A DNA stretch of 64,000 nucleotides from Yinghuangia seranimata (GCF_029953285.1 NZ_JASAOI010000051.1:1-64000), one strand, 5' to 3'. Shown: positions 24,431 through 33,397, counted from the first letter of the stretch. Notes: generated by a model from the letters alone, not told the origin. Numbers and translations: made by a program.

Positions 24431-25678
24431 TCAGGTGGTGAGGCCGGCGCGGCGGGCGAGGGCGGTGTCGCCGTCCGGGCGCCGGCGGCCGATCGGCTGG
24501 CAGCGGACCGGCGTGACTCGGGTGCCGTCCGAGAGGGCGATCACGCCACCGTAGCGCGGGTCGCCGGCGAACAGGACGGCGTCGAGTTCGCGCAATGCTG
24601 CGGTGCGCAGGGCGCTGCCCGTGCCGCCGCTGGGCAGGATTCCGGTGAGTGCGTCTCCGTTGGTGCCGAGAAGTACCAGGCGGTCGAAACTGTCGAGTCG
24701 TTGAACCTTGCAGTCCCACTCGGCCCAGTCGTACAGGTCCAGGACGCGGTGGACCTGCCGGGCGCCGGCCTGGACGCTGTAAAGCCAAGCTCCCGCGAAC
24801 ACGGCGCCGATAACGCCGAACACCACGAGGACCAGGGCCGACCAGTCGCCCTCGGTGATCCCGGCGACGCCTAGCACGACGCAGCCGAGGGTGACTGCCG
24901 TCGTCAGTGCCGCGCATGCTCCGACCAGGAGGGCGCGCCCTCGGGCGGCCGCCAGTTGTGCGGACTTGGCGGGGAGTTCACGGGAGACAGGTCGGGCGCC
25001 GTGCTGCCGAGTGGCGTCGCCTGGGGAGGCGGGCAGCAGTTCGGCCCGGATTTCGGCGCTCAGGAGTCCGGCACGCGCGGCACGCTCGTCGGCCTGGACG
25101 GTGCGGCGTTCGAGGCGGGTGTCGACGGCTGTGGTCGACTCCACGGGCGAGCCGCCGGGCAGGCCGATCAGCCCGCCGAACCGGGTGTCGCCCGCGAACC
25201 ACACGTCGGTGTGGGGCCCGCTTACGAGCGCGCGGCGCAGTTCGGAGGAGCCGGGCGGTAGCCGCAGCACGACGCCGTCGGAACCGGATGCGGCGGTGAG
25301 GATCAGCGCTCTCCGGGGCGTGCCCTCCTCGTCGGGCGCTGTCCCGACCGTGCAGGTGTACGGCTGCCACGGGTACTCGTCGGCCACCGCGCGCATCGCC
25401 CCCGCCACCTTCATGGCCGACATGGCGGTGGTTCGCGACACCAGTGCCGTGAGCCCTGTCAGGATCAGGATCAGCGCGCCCCAACCGGCGACCGGCCCGA
25501 ACCCTGAGATGGCCAGCCGGACGACCAGGGCCATTGTCAATGCGCCCCAGCTCCATCCCAACAGGCGCGCGGACTTCGCGCGACGCGCCGCTGCGACACG
25601 CACGCGCGTGAGCTCGGCGGCGGTGGCAGGCGTTGCGCCCGCAGTCGCGTGCTCCTCGGCACCACTCTGGCCGACCAT
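24431..25678 (-). CDS. Hypothetical membrane protein linked to WXG100 cluster
   Basis: A 415-residue protein with two pairs of transmembrane helices: residues 37-80 (LLGWSWGALTMALVVRLAIS; GWGALILILTGLTALVSR) and about 252-305 (ALLVGACAALTTAVTLGCVVLG; WSALVLVVFGVIGAVFAGAW). Each pair is followed by a beta-rich soluble domain. Internal similarity between the two halves (TDVWFAGDTRFGGLIGLPGG versus DAVLFAGDPRYGGVIALSDG) shows an ancient duplication. ATG 25678 follows AAGGGA; longer frames upstream are not convincing. It is the last gene of a minus-strand run beginning with a WXG100 gene. Function unknown; the IS copy ends 8 nt from its stop. Confidence 0.75.
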   Translation of the reverse strand: MVGQSGAEEHATAGATPATAAELTRVRVAAARRAKSARLLGWSWGALTMALVVRLAISGFGPVAGWGALILILTGLTALVSRTTAMSAMKVAGAMRAVADEYPWQPYTCTVGTAPDEEGTPRRALILTAASGSDGVVLRLPPGSSELRRALVSGPHTDVWFAGDTRFGGLIGLPGGSPVESTTAVDTRLERRTVQADERAARAGLLSAEIRAELLPASPGDATRQHGARPVSRELPAKSAQLAAARGRALLVGACAALTTAVTLGCVVLGVAGITEGDWSALVLVVFGVIGAVFAGAWLYSVQAGARQVHRVLDLYDWAEWDCKVQRLDSFDRLVLLGTNGDALTGILPSGGTGSALRTAALRELDAVLFAGDPRYGGVIALSDGTRVTPVRCQPIGRRRPDGDTALARRAGLTT

Positions 25679-25845
25679 CCGCTTCCCTTCCTCGGGCAGG
25701 GCCCCTCGCCCTGGTCGATCGCCTGGCCGCGGCACGGTTCCCGGTGCCACATGGGACCAGGGGCCGTGCCGCGGCTTCGCAGCGTGTGTAGCAGGTTGTG
25801 GACTGGGTTGCTCTGCCGTCCCCCTGGGACAGTCGGCGTCGGCTG

Positions 25846-26595
25846 TCAGCCGAGGACGCTCGTGATGGACGCGATCACGCCGCCAGGCTCCGGTTCCGCA
25901 ACCGCGTCGGACGCCGACCCGAACCTGACGGTGTCGGCGACGCCCAGCAGTATGTCGCCGTAGCTGTCCGCGTGCTCGAGGTAGGGCGTGGCCATTTCCA
26001 GGAGCAGCAGGCATTCGCCGTCCGGATGCGGCAGCCCGATCCGCGCCTGGGCGAACACAGCCTTCCCTTCGGGGTCTTGGGGCACCGTGTCGTTGGGAGC
26101 CCCCGCGTACGCCACCACCCCGTACGCGGCCGCGGCCACTCCGCTCGCGAGGTGTATCAGCGCCCCGCTGTCGGGGCCGAACGGCGCCTCGATGGCCTTA
26201 AGCGATGTACGGGCCAGCTCAAAGGGGTTCATGCCCGGGATGAACGGCTCTTGGACGAAGACCGTGAGTGTTGCCGAGGCGACGCCGCCCGCACCGTCGT
26301 CGTGCGCGCCCGCCGCGAAGTACACGGCGTGGCGCTCGCGGAGCGCGCGCAGGGTGACGTTCATGGCGGCGAGGCCTTCCGCCATGGCGTACTGCTCGTC
26401 GGCGCTGAGGAACGCCGAACCCTGCTGGAAGACCTCGCGGAGCGCTTCAAGGTCCGGGTCGAGGTCCACCCTGAGGAAACCGTCGGGTTCGGTGAAGCGG
26501 ATCCGCGCCGACGGGGGCGGGAACGTTTCGGCGGGGTCTCGCGTTCCGGATGGCGAGGCGGAGGGCGCGTTCGATGTCAAAGCTGACACATCCAT
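25846..26595 (-). CDS. Hypothetical protein of the WXG100 cluster
   Basis: A 249-residue soluble protein without signal peptide or membrane helices. I do not recognise a domain. Visible features are RIRFTEPDGFLRVDLDPD in the N-terminal part and FIPGMNPFELARTSL and GECLLLLEMATPYLEHAD later. Its start is 3 nt from the stop of the upstream WXG-type protein, so it is co-translated with it. By position it could be a chaperone or an immunity or accessory factor for that protein, which is inference. Related genes commonly accompany type VII substrates in actinomycetes. Confidence 0.7.
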   Translation of the reverse strand: MDVSALTSNAPSASPSGTRDPAETFPPPSARIRFTEPDGFLRVDLDPDLEALREVFQQGSAFLSADEQYAMAEGLAAMNVTLRALRERHAVYFAAGAHDDGAGGVASATLTVFVQEPFIPGMNPFELARTSLKAIEAPFGPDSGALIHLASGVAAAAYGVVAYAGAPNDTVPQDPEGKAVFAQARIGLPHPDGECLLLLEMATPYLEHADSYGDILLGVADTVRFGSASDAVAEPEPGGVIASITSVLG

Positions 26596-26598
26596 CGC

Positions 26599-27954
26599 CT
26601 AGCGCACCGCCCTGATCGTCGACTTTATGACGTCGTAAGCGCCAGGCGAGTTGACGGCGTTCAGGCCGGCGTCGCCCGCGGTCTTGTTGTTGGACGACCC
26701 CCACCACCCGGGGTCGTCGGCGACGTCCGACGCGGCTTGGTTGACGCCCACGGCGGCGACGAGGCCGTTGGTGGTGTTCTGTGCGATCTTCCTGAAGTCG
26801 TCCGCGGCACTGCCGATAATCGGCAGGGTGCGGCGCGAGTTGACGACGTCGAGGGATATGTCGGCGACCTTCGTGCCGAGCCATGTCGCCTCGTCCTTGA
26901 GCACGCGCGGGCCGACCCTGCCGATGGTCGGGAGCAGGTTTCGCCCGGCCTGCACAGCGGCCGCGAAGGGGCCGATGGCGTGAGCGCCGTTCGTTGCCGC
27001 GATCGCCCCCCGCACCGTGCCGTTCACGCCGCGAACGGCGATGCCGACGCCGGGTATCGCGCCGATCGCGTCGCCGGCGAGCGTCATGGAAGCGGCCCAG
27101 AAGTCCCCGGACATCGGCCCCTGTTTCAAGGCGTTCCAGGTTTTCGGGTCGGCGGCGTGCGAGGCGAGCGCGCCGGCGCTCAGCGCGGTGGAGAGCGCCA
27201 ACAGCGGCACCAGCGCCGCCCCACCGCTGAAGAACACGATCGCGGCGAGGCCGACCACGGCGGACGCAAGCGCGAGGTAGTTGCCGATCTTTCCGGCGTT
27301 CTCGCGGAACTTCTTCCACCAGCTCTTCTTCGGCTTGTGTGGAGCGATGTCGTCGGCGTCGTCCAGCTTGCCCGCGACGGCCTTGGCGTCGTCGTCGTGC
27401 GTCTTCTCGAGTTCGTGCGCGCGGCGCATGATCGCGTCGTATGCGGCCTTGGCCTCGTTCACCGCCTTGTCGGCGTTCGACACCGCGAGCTGAGCGTCGT
27501 CGTAGCGCTTCTGAAGGTTCGCCAGCTCGGTGTCGGTGTCCGCCTTCACGCCGGCCAGCGCCAGGTCGGGGCTGGACCGAGCCGTCGCGGCCTGCTGTCC
27601 GGCGCCGTCAAGCTTGTCCTTGGCTGCTTTCGCCTCGCCGTCGAGACGACTCGCGGTGTCCTGAAAGCCGGCCAGGTCCGCCTTCCAGCCGGAGAGCGCG
27701 GTGGCCGCCTGCCCGATCGACTGCATGGCCTTGTCGAGTTTGCCAGGCAGCTTGCCGGACAGGTCCTTGCGGAACTCCTCGGCAGCCTTGCCCTTCCATA
27801 GCTCGCTGTTGCCTTGGGAGACCTGAACGATGCCCTGCTTCGCCTCCTCAAGGGCGGCCTTCGCTTTGCCGAGCATGTCGACGAGGTGCTCGATGGAATC
27901 CTGGGACCCCGGCGCCGGGTTGAATCCGAGGCTGGGGTACGAGTTGGGAGCCAT
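26599..27954 (-). CDS. Large WXG-type protein, putative type VII secretion substrate/toxin
   Basis: A 451-residue protein. Residues 15-200 are long charged helices with NSELWKGKAAEEFRKDLSGK, a WxG-like turn and an LXG/WXG-style coiled coil through about 200. Two hydrophobic stretches follow (NYLALASAVVGLAAIVFFSG and ALVPLLALSTALSAGALASH). The C-terminal 180 residues include GDAIGAIPGVGIAVRGVNG and end IKSTIRAVR. This head-to-tail layout is that of type VII secreted effectors. No nuclease or other toxin motif was recognised at the C-terminus. It lies 1 nt after the WXG100 gene. Confidence 0.75.
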   Translation of the reverse strand: MAPNSYPSLGFNPAPGSQDSIEHLVDMLGKAKAALEEAKQGIVQVSQGNSELWKGKAAEEFRKDLSGKLPGKLDKAMQSIGQAATALSGWKADLAGFQDTASRLDGEAKAAKDKLDGAGQQAATARSSPDLALAGVKADTDTELANLQKRYDDAQLAVSNADKAVNEAKAAYDAIMRRAHELEKTHDDDAKAVAGKLDDADDIAPHKPKKSWWKKFRENAGKIGNYLALASAVVGLAAIVFFSGGAALVPLLALSTALSAGALASHAADPKTWNALKQGPMSGDFWAASMTLAGDAIGAIPGVGIAVRGVNGTVRGAIAATNGAHAIGPFAAAVQAGRNLLPTIGRVGPRVLKDEATWLGTKVADISLDVVNSRRTLPIIGSAADDFRKIAQNTTNGLVAAVGVNQAASDVADDPGWWGSSNNKTAGDAGLNAVNSPGAYDVIKSTIRAVR

Positions 27955-27955
27955 G

Positions 27956-28258
27956 TCACTTCCCCTGCGCGGGGAAGGCGTCCGCGAGGCCTTTGTCGAC
28001 CTCGGCGTACGCGTTCATGACGTCGTCGAGGCCCTTGACCGTCGCCTCGATGTCCTTGTGCAGCTCGCCTATGCCGTAATTCCACTTCTTCTGGAAGGTG
28101 TTGCAGGCGTCGTCGAGCTTGGCGGTGCCGATGTTCTCCGCCCCGCCGGTCGAGTGCATCGCGCTCATCGCGTCGCGCATCGCCGTCTCGGCGTTCCGCA
28201 GCTTGGTGACCATCGACTTCATACCGTCGACGTCGACTTGGAAACTTGGCGAACCCAT
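27956..28258 (-). CDS. WXG100 family protein (ESAT-6-like)
   Basis: Exactly 100 residues, the family norm. Two helices are separated by a turn at FQKKWNYGIGELH, where WNYG replaces the classical WxG. Such proteins are secreted as dimers by ESX/type VII systems, often paired with the next gene's product. No EccC-type ATPase or other secretion gene is in the window, so secretion would rely on a system elsewhere. It leads the four-gene run to 24431; the promoter should lie in 28259-28330. Confidence 0.85.
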   Translation of the reverse strand: MGSPSFQVDVDGMKSMVTKLRNAETAMRDAMSAMHSTGGAENIGTAKLDDACNTFQKKWNYGIGELHKDIEATVKGLDDVMNAYAEVDKGLADAFPAQGK

Positions 28259-28363
28259 GCATGTGCCCCCGTCTGTCAGCCTGGTCTCCTGATTGAGCCG
28301 GTGACAGACTAATACTCCAGACGGTTGGCTGGCGGGCTTCTACGCTGCCTGTCCACCGACACC

Positions 28364-28533
28364 ATGCCCGCCCAGGGCGAACCCGACCCGCACTTCGTCG
28401 CCCGCGGCGGACGTCTGCGTGACCGATTCCCCGCCTACGTCCTCCAGGCCTGGCTGACCGAGGACGACCTCGACGTCTACGCCGGAGAGTTCGAGCGCGC
28501 GGGGCTGACCGGCGCCCTCAACCGCTACCGCCC
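28364..28533 (+). pseudogene. Epoxide hydrolase internal fragment
   Basis: RDRFPAYVLQAWLTEDDLDVYAGEFERAGLTGALNRYR matches the lid/cap segment of alpha/beta-hydrolase fold epoxide hydrolases. Nucleophile, oxyanion hole and C-terminal histidine regions are absent on both sides. It is a 170-bp leftover and cannot be active. Family name rests on the EEFERxGLTGALNRYR type of motif. Confidence 0.55.
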
Positions 28534-28797
28534 GCGGCCGCCGACGGCGACGACCCGGAGCAGCGGCACCCCGCCCCCGTCGGCGCCTCGGCACCGGCCG
28601 GGCCCCGGACGCCGGGCAGGCCTGACCTGCGACCCAAGCACCGCGACCACGGTCGTGAAGGCAGCGGCGGACTGGCCGACGACGAGCACCTGGCCCAGGT
28701 CTTCCCCGGCCCCGAATTGCTCCTCGAACCTCGCCCTGTGCCCGTCGGCCCACTCCCGCGCCTCCCGGATGCGGTCCAGCAGTTCGTCGGCTTCCAT
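28525..28797 (-). CDS. Hypothetical protein, probably 3'-truncated
   Basis: A 90-codon frame with an excellent ribosome-binding site: AGGAGG ends 7 nt before ATG 28797. Residues 1-55 (MEADELLDRIREAREWADGH, then ARFEEQFGAGEDLGQVLVVGQSAAAFTTVVAVLG) look coding, with a charged helix then a hydrophobic one. The last 35 residues are low-complexity Arg/Gly/Pro and overlap the epoxide hydrolase remnant. The gene was probably joined to foreign sequence near 28,620. No family recognised. Confidence 0.4.
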   Translation of the reverse strand: MEADELLDRIREAREWADGHRARFEEQFGAGEDLGQVLVVGQSAAAFTTVVAVLGSQVRPARRPGPGRCRGADGGGVPLLRVVAVGGRGR

Positions 28798-28949
28798 CCC
28801 GAGTCCTCCTGTCTCGGCGTGGACACCAACCAGTTCCCGGCGACGGGGTGCGGCATGCCGGCTTTCCCCTCCTCAGGGACCTGGGACGACGACGAGACGT
28901 ACTGCCTGCTGACAACCCGCCACCGTGATGAGTGGTTTTCGAACTGAGC

Positions 28950-29510
28950 GCGGCGCCGACCGCCCCCGGTGCGCCGCCCAGCACCCGGACGACCTCTCGT
29001 TCACCATCGACCAGGTCCCCGGCCGCATCGCCGCGCTCGGCGACCTCCTCGCCCCGCTGCTGAACCCGAACCGCGCCGGCGCTCTGCCCACACCACCACC
29101 GGCGCGACGCCCCGCGCCCCGCCCGGACCGGCCATCGGCGCACCGGCCGACGGGCGCATCGGCGGCGCCGCCGGGGCTGGAACCACCGCTCGAGGTGATG
29201 CGGCCCCGCAAGGCGACCACCGTGCCGACGGAGCAGGCGATGCCGGGCGGCGTCCAGTACTCCGTCAAACTCGACGGATTCCGCGCCCTCGCCTTCGCCC
29301 GCGGCCCGGAGCCGGCCGTCCTCCAGTCCCGCGTCGGCCGCGATCTCGCCCGTGACTTCCCCGAGATCGCCCGCGCGGTCGCAGCCCTGCCGACCGGGAC
29401 GGTGCTGGGCGGCGAACTGTGCGCCTGGACAGGCGACAAGCTCGACTTCGAGGCGCTGCCGCGCACCCGCGCCGCCCGCAAGGCAGCCGATGTAGCGCTC
29501 GCGTACATAA
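28950..29510 (+). pseudogene. LigD-like primase/ATP-dependent DNA ligase remnant
   Basis: Two pieces of non-homologous end-joining type proteins are joined. Residues like HPDDLSFTIDQVPGRIAALGDLLAPLL resemble the end of the LigD polymerase (primase-like) domain. Then EPPLEVMRPRKA, YSVKLDGFRALAF (ligase motif I, KxDG), RVGRDLARDFPEI and GGELCAWTGDKLDFEAL are the start of an ATP-dependent DNA ligase. Between them lies Pro/Ala-rich sequence, and the ligase homology ends near 29,510, before motifs III-V. It cannot form a complete ligase. Confidence 0.6.
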
Positions 29511-29616
29511 CCGAAGGACGGGCGGGGGCGGGCGCGTTGGTTGTCGGACTACACGGACCGCCAGTGAACCGAACCCGTCCGCGGCGGGCTGCCGTGACGG
29601 GCTGCTGTGGCTGGCT

Positions 29617-30591
29617 CTACTGCTCCACGCGCTGGTACAGCACGGTCCGGGTCTGGCGCGTGCGCTGGACCAACCCGCTGTCGTACAGGGCCTGGAGGTG
29701 GTAGGAAACGGTGCTCTGCGAGAGCTTGAGCCGTCTGGCCATCTCTGTTGTCGACGCCGGCATGGCCAGTGCCTGCAGCAGTTGGGCTCTGGTCGCCCCC
29801 AGCCGCCGTGGTCGACCGGCCGGTCGGGCCTGTGTGACGTCGGCGATCGGGTACGTGATCAGCGGGAGTTGGCGCCGGACCGCGTCAGGCGGGTCGACAG
29901 CGAAGCCCACCGGTCCCCGGAACAGTGACGGTGTCAGCAGCAGCCCGTCCGCCTCGGCGCGCGCCGGGGACGCGAATGGCGCCGTCAGGTCGATCCCGCC
30001 GTCGCGCCATCGCAGTTGGGGCGCCAGCCCGGTGACCATCGCCCCAAGCCCGTCGCGGGCGGACTGTGCGCCGCGCAGTGCGATGTCGGCCTGGATCCGG
30101 TCCTGGATCCGCGGCCAGTCGTTGGCGAACACCCGCTTCCAGAAGACTTCGAGCTCCTGGGCGGCCCGGTCCGCCAGCGCCCGCTCGCCGCGTTGGATCG
30201 CCTCCGCCATCGCGGCGAACCGGCCGGGCGTGCCGTCCACGCCCTCCGCGCACCAGGGATGCCCTTGGAGGATGATCGCCGCCTCGTAGCCGATCCGCTC
30301 CGTGGGAGCGGTCGCGACCCGGTGGAGCTGCTCCTCCACGGCCTCGGCGAAGTGGACCGGCACCGGGGAGATGAAGTCCGGGACGTACCCGGTGGCGGCG
30401 TGTGCGACCAGGGCGTGTACGGACGGCAGGTCCCGGGCGGCGAGGGCCGCGGCCGAGCGGTCCCGCCATACGCGGGGCAGGGCGTACGGATGCCGGCCGA
30501 GCGTGAGCAGCAGCTCAGACAGGATCTTCAACGGCGACACCACGAACCGGGTACCGGCCGCGCCTTCCGCGCCGAGCTCGACACGGATCAA
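29617..30591 (-). CDS. ArsR/DUF5937-type winged-helix transcriptional regulator
   Basis: A 324-residue regulator. The C-terminal 65 residues form a winged helix-turn-helix: ATRAQLLQALAMPASTTEMA then RRLKLSQSTVSYHLQALYDSG and a wing LVQRTRQTRTVLYQRV. The large N-terminal domain starts FVVSPLKILSELLLTLGRHP, typical of the DUF5937 N-terminal region in Streptomyces regulators. Ligand and targets are unknown. It is divergent from the secreted-protein gene at 30768 with about 175 bp between, so it might control that gene. Confidence 0.82.
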   Translation of the reverse strand: MIRVELGAEGAAGTRFVVSPLKILSELLLTLGRHPYALPRVWRDRSAAALAARDLPSVHALVAHAATGYVPDFISPVPVHFAEAVEEQLHRVATAPTERIGYEAAIILQGHPWCAEGVDGTPGRFAAMAEAIQRGERALADRAAQELEVFWKRVFANDWPRIQDRIQADIALRGAQSARDGLGAMVTGLAPQLRWRDGGIDLTAPFASPARAEADGLLLTPSLFRGPVGFAVDPPDAVRRQLPLITYPIADVTQARPAGRPRRLGATRAQLLQALAMPASTTEMARRLKLSQSTVSYHLQALYDSGLVQRTRQTRTVLYQRVEQ

Positions 30592-30767
30592 CGAGCACCC
30601 CCGTCAACGTTTCGAATTCCTCGAATCATCTTCAGCTCGAACTTGACCTCGACACAAGCTCGTTGGCGTCGCGGGGAGTGCTCCTCTGCTTCCTTCCCGT
30701 CCCCGCGCCACGTCGGAGGCCGCGCCTGCGGCATTCGATCCGTCGCTGTGCCAGGAAAGGGCTCAAC

Positions 30768-31634
30768 GTGCACGGTTTCCGAAGGTTCGCTCGCGGCCTC
30801 ACCGCTACCGGCCTGGTGCTCGCAGGTCTGTCCATCGCGTCGGCGCCGTCGGCGTCGGCGTCGGCCCGGGCCCCATCAGGCCAGTCGCCCGCCCAACGCG
30901 TCGTCACGGAACTGGCCGCGATCCCAGACCTGTTGGGCGGTCCGTCGGCCAACCCGGCGACATCGGCGGCGACATCGGCGGCGTCGTCGGGGGTGTCCAT
31001 CGAGCTGAACGGCGCGCACGGCACCACCACTCGCCCGTCCGCGGGCCTGACGGTGACTCCGGACGCCCTTCCCCACGTCGACGCGGCGGTCAGGACCGAT
31101 GCCACCGGTACGTCCCACATCGTAGTGTTGCGCGACCGCAAGGCGCCGTCGAGTGCCACCTTCACGGTGAACAAGGCGGGGACCCACCTCGTCGCGGACC
31201 CGCTCGGCGGAGTCGTTCTCGTCGGTGCCGACGGCGCGGTCGACAGTCGGATCAGTTCTCCCTGGGCGTACGACGCCCGCGGGCGGAGCCTGCCCACATC
31301 GTTCGTCGTCAGCGGCAACACCATTACGCAGCACATCGATACGCGCGGTGCGGCCTACCCGGTCGTCGCCGACCCGCACTGGAAGTGGGGCATCGTCACC
31401 GGCACGCTGTACTTCAACCGGGCGGAGACGCGCTACATCGCCGCCTACGAGAACTGGCTGACCCTGGCCGGCTGGTTCGTGCCGGCGCCGTTCAACTTCC
31501 TGCTCGCCATCTATCAGCTCTATCTCCACTACGAAGCCCAGTACGCCGAGTCGGTCGGGATCTGCGTCAAGATCAAGACCAATGGATCGATCGGCACGTA
31601 CGGGGGGAGCCAGGGGGACGGCTACTGCCGGTGA
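30768..31634 (+). CDS. Secreted hypothetical protein
   Basis: A 288-residue exported protein. The N-terminus has an Arg pair and hydrophobic core (MHGFRRFARGLTATGLVLAG), ending near ASASA, a good Sec or Tat signal. The middle part has FTVNKAGTHLVADPLGGVVLVGADGAV and ends in AAYPVVADPHWKWG, a motif shared by many actinobacterial secreted proteins. The C-terminal 80 residues have a hydrophobic region (WLTLAGWFVPAPFNFLLAIY) and two cysteines (GICVKIK and GYCR) that may form a disulfide. GTG 30768 follows GGAAAGG. Function unknown. Confidence 0.75.
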   Translation: MHGFRRFARGLTATGLVLAGLSIASAPSASASARAPSGQSPAQRVVTELAAIPDLLGGPSANPATSAATSAASSGVSIELNGAHGTTTRPSAGLTVTPDALPHVDAAVRTDATGTSHIVVLRDRKAPSSATFTVNKAGTHLVADPLGGVVLVGADGAVDSRISSPWAYDARGRSLPTSFVVSGNTITQHIDTRGAAYPVVADPHWKWGIVTGTLYFNRAETRYIAAYENWLTLAGWFVPAPFNFLLAIYQLYLHYEAQYAESVGICVKIKTNGSIGTYGGSQGDGYCR

Positions 31635-31669
31635 CCGTGGCACGGCACGTACGGCAATAGCCCGCGAGG

Positions 31670-31703
31670 CCCGGCCTCGGCGCCGGTGTGCGTCGAGGCC
31701 GGG
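31670..31703. terminator. Hairpin after secreted-protein gene
   Basis: CCCGGCCTCG / CGAGGCCGGG arms (31670-31679 and 31694-31703) around a 14-nt loop, 36 nt after the stop of the secreted-protein gene. Confidence 0.6.
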
Positions 31704-31769
31704 CGGGTCGGACGGCTAAGCGGTCCGGTGGCACACCGGCCACCTGGCCGTTCACCGTCTCGGCCGGCA

Positions 31770-31914
31770 CCAGCGAAGCCTTCGCCGCGCTCCCGTACGC
31801 CGAACGCCACGCCTACAGCGCAGTGTTCACCGAAGTCGCCGTCGACCCGGCCACCGGTGAGATCCGGGTTCGCCGCCTCCTGGGCGTGTTCGCCGTCGGC
31901 CGCGTCGTCAACCC
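31770..31914 (+). pseudogene. Xanthine dehydrogenase molybdenum-subunit fragment
   Basis: FAALPYAERHAYSAVFTEVAVDPATG then EIRVRRLLGVFAVGRVVNP is the conserved region of xanthine dehydrogenase/CoxL-type molybdopterin subunits (normally about 700 residues). It is interrupted exactly at the left end of an IS (TGTGGGTGCCG at 31915). No continuation is found beyond the right end of the IS, so the rest has been lost by deletion. Confidence 0.65.
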
Positions 31915-33020
31915 TGTGGGTGCCGAGAACTCCATCCGTGCAGGTGACGGCCGCTACGGCTGCGCATGACCGATTCCGCCAACTGAGCCCATGGAAGCAA
32001 TCACGACCACGACAGCATGATCATCCGTGCTGCTCCGACTTGCCTGCCTGGCCGTGACGAATGCGTTCGCCGCGTTGCGACTGCTGCCCATGAGCAATCG
32101 TGACAAGGACGCCGAGATCCTGTCCCTGCGCCATCAGATCACCGTCCTCGAGAGGCAGCTCGGCGACCGACGACCAAGGTTCACAGCATCGGACCGAGCG
32201 CTGCTCGCGGCGCTACTGCACCCGCTGCCGCGCGGCGTGCTGCGCCAGCTGCGGCTGACCGTGCGCCCGGACACGGTGCTGCGGTGGCACCGCGACCGCG
32301 TCCGTCGTCGCCACGCGTCCGCATCCCGTTCGAAGCGGCCCGGGCGCCCGCCGACGGTCCGCTCCGTCCGCGTCCTCGTAGTGCGTCTGGCGCGGGAGAA
32401 CCCGGCCTGGGGCTACCGCCGCATCCACGGCGAACTCGCCGCGCTCGGGATCCGCGTCGCCGCGTCCACGGTCTGGGAGATTCTCAAGGACGCGGGCATC
32501 GACCCGGCGAGGGGCGCATCCGCGTCCTCGGCGCCACACCGCACCCGACCGCCGCGTGGGTGGCCCAAGTCGCCCGGAACCTGGTCACCGACCTCGAACA
32601 GGAGGGCACCAAGGCCGCGTTCCTGATCCGCGACCGGGACGCCAAGTTCCCCGCACTGTTCGACGAGATCCTCGCCGACACCGGCATCCGCACAGTCTTG
32701 ACCGCCGTGCGCACCCCTCGCATGAACGCGGTCATGGAGCGCTGGGTCCGCACCTGCCGCCACGAACTCCTCGACCGCACCCCGATCTGGAACCAGCGCC
32801 ACCTGCTCCACGCGCTACGCCAGTTCGAGCAGCACTACAACCAACACAGGCCGCACCGAACTCTCCACCAAGCGGCGCCACTACGTGCCGTGCCCGAACC
32901 GATCACCGATCCCAACGAACTCAAACGGCTGTGCATACGCCGGCACGACCGACTCGGCGGCACGCTCCACGAATACCGGCATGCCGCCTGACGTGGGCGG
33001 ATAGGGTTTTCGGCACCCAC
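31915..33020 (+). mobile_element. Integrase-core IS element, degraded (copy 2)
   Basis: About 1.1 kb with left end TGTGGGTGCCGAGAACTCC and right end ...TTTTCGGCACCCAC, imperfect inverted repeats of TG...CA type as in IS3/IS481-like elements. No target duplication is apparent. The transposase is split: residues up to ASTVWEILKDAGIDPAR lie in one frame from 32027. An internal deletion of about 40 codons then removes the segment holding the first catalytic aspartate (ACDFIATVTL in copy 3), and the rest to HDRLGGTLHEYRHAA (stop 32991) continues in another frame. Confidence 0.8.
32027..32991 (+). pseudogene. Integrase-core transposase, frameshifted with internal deletion
   Basis: The N-terminal part (MLLRLACLAVTNAFAALRLL, then RHQITVLERQLGDRR and WGYRRIHGELAALGIRVAAS) is the helix-turn-helix/HTH_21-like region. 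Around 32,511 the frame breaks and about 120 bp are missing compared with 36832-37659. The C-terminal rve part with LIRDRDAKFPALFDEILADT and RHELLDRTPIWNQRHLLHAL remains. Loss of the first acidic residue makes it inactive. Confidence 0.8.
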
Positions 33021-33365
33021 CGGCACCTTCCAGGCCGGCGTCACCGTCCGCCAGGTCTACTGCGCGGCCGAGTGCCGTAGGCGGGCCGAGCGCCAGCGCG
33101 ACCACACCCGCGAACAAGACCGGGCCCGCCGGCTCGGCGAACCCAGATCGGTGAACCGGACGACCGCCGAGCCCACACGCACCGCGCCGGCACGCCAACA
33201 GCCCCTTGTCCGAGACCTGTTGGAGCCGGCTGCCCCCAGGACTGCCCGCACTGCCACCAGCCGATCACCATCGTCGCGCTGCTGGCCACACCCGAGGCAG
33301 CCCGCCCCAGCACCGCCGGCCGGGTCCCCGACATCGTCCCCATCCGCCGGGTCCCCTGCCCAAGG
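33021..33365 (+). pseudogene. Remnant of an unrecognised gene
   Basis: Coding-like sequence in two frames: VRQVYCAAECRRRAERQRDH then REQDRARRLGEP first, then CPQDCPHCHQPITIVALLATPEA and RVPDIVPIRR. The Cys/His pairs suggest small zinc-binding motifs as in actinobacterial HTH/zinc proteins, but no family could be named. It has no start of its own because the IS right end lies immediately upstream. Confidence 0.35.
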
Positions 33366-33397
33366 ACGGCCCGCCGATCGGGAGGTCGGCGGGCCGT
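33366..33397. terminator. Hairpin terminator
   Basis: Perfect 12-bp stem ACGGCCCGCCGA / TCGGCGGGCCGT with an 8-nt loop. It lies 21 nt beyond the stop of the minus-strand gene at 33418 and also closes the remnant on the plus strand. Confidence 0.75.

Noticed and set aside
30016-31008. Plus-strand frame opposite the ArsR-like regulator
   Set aside because: No family match, no RBS, and it overlaps a well-supported regulator and the 5' end of the secreted-protein gene.
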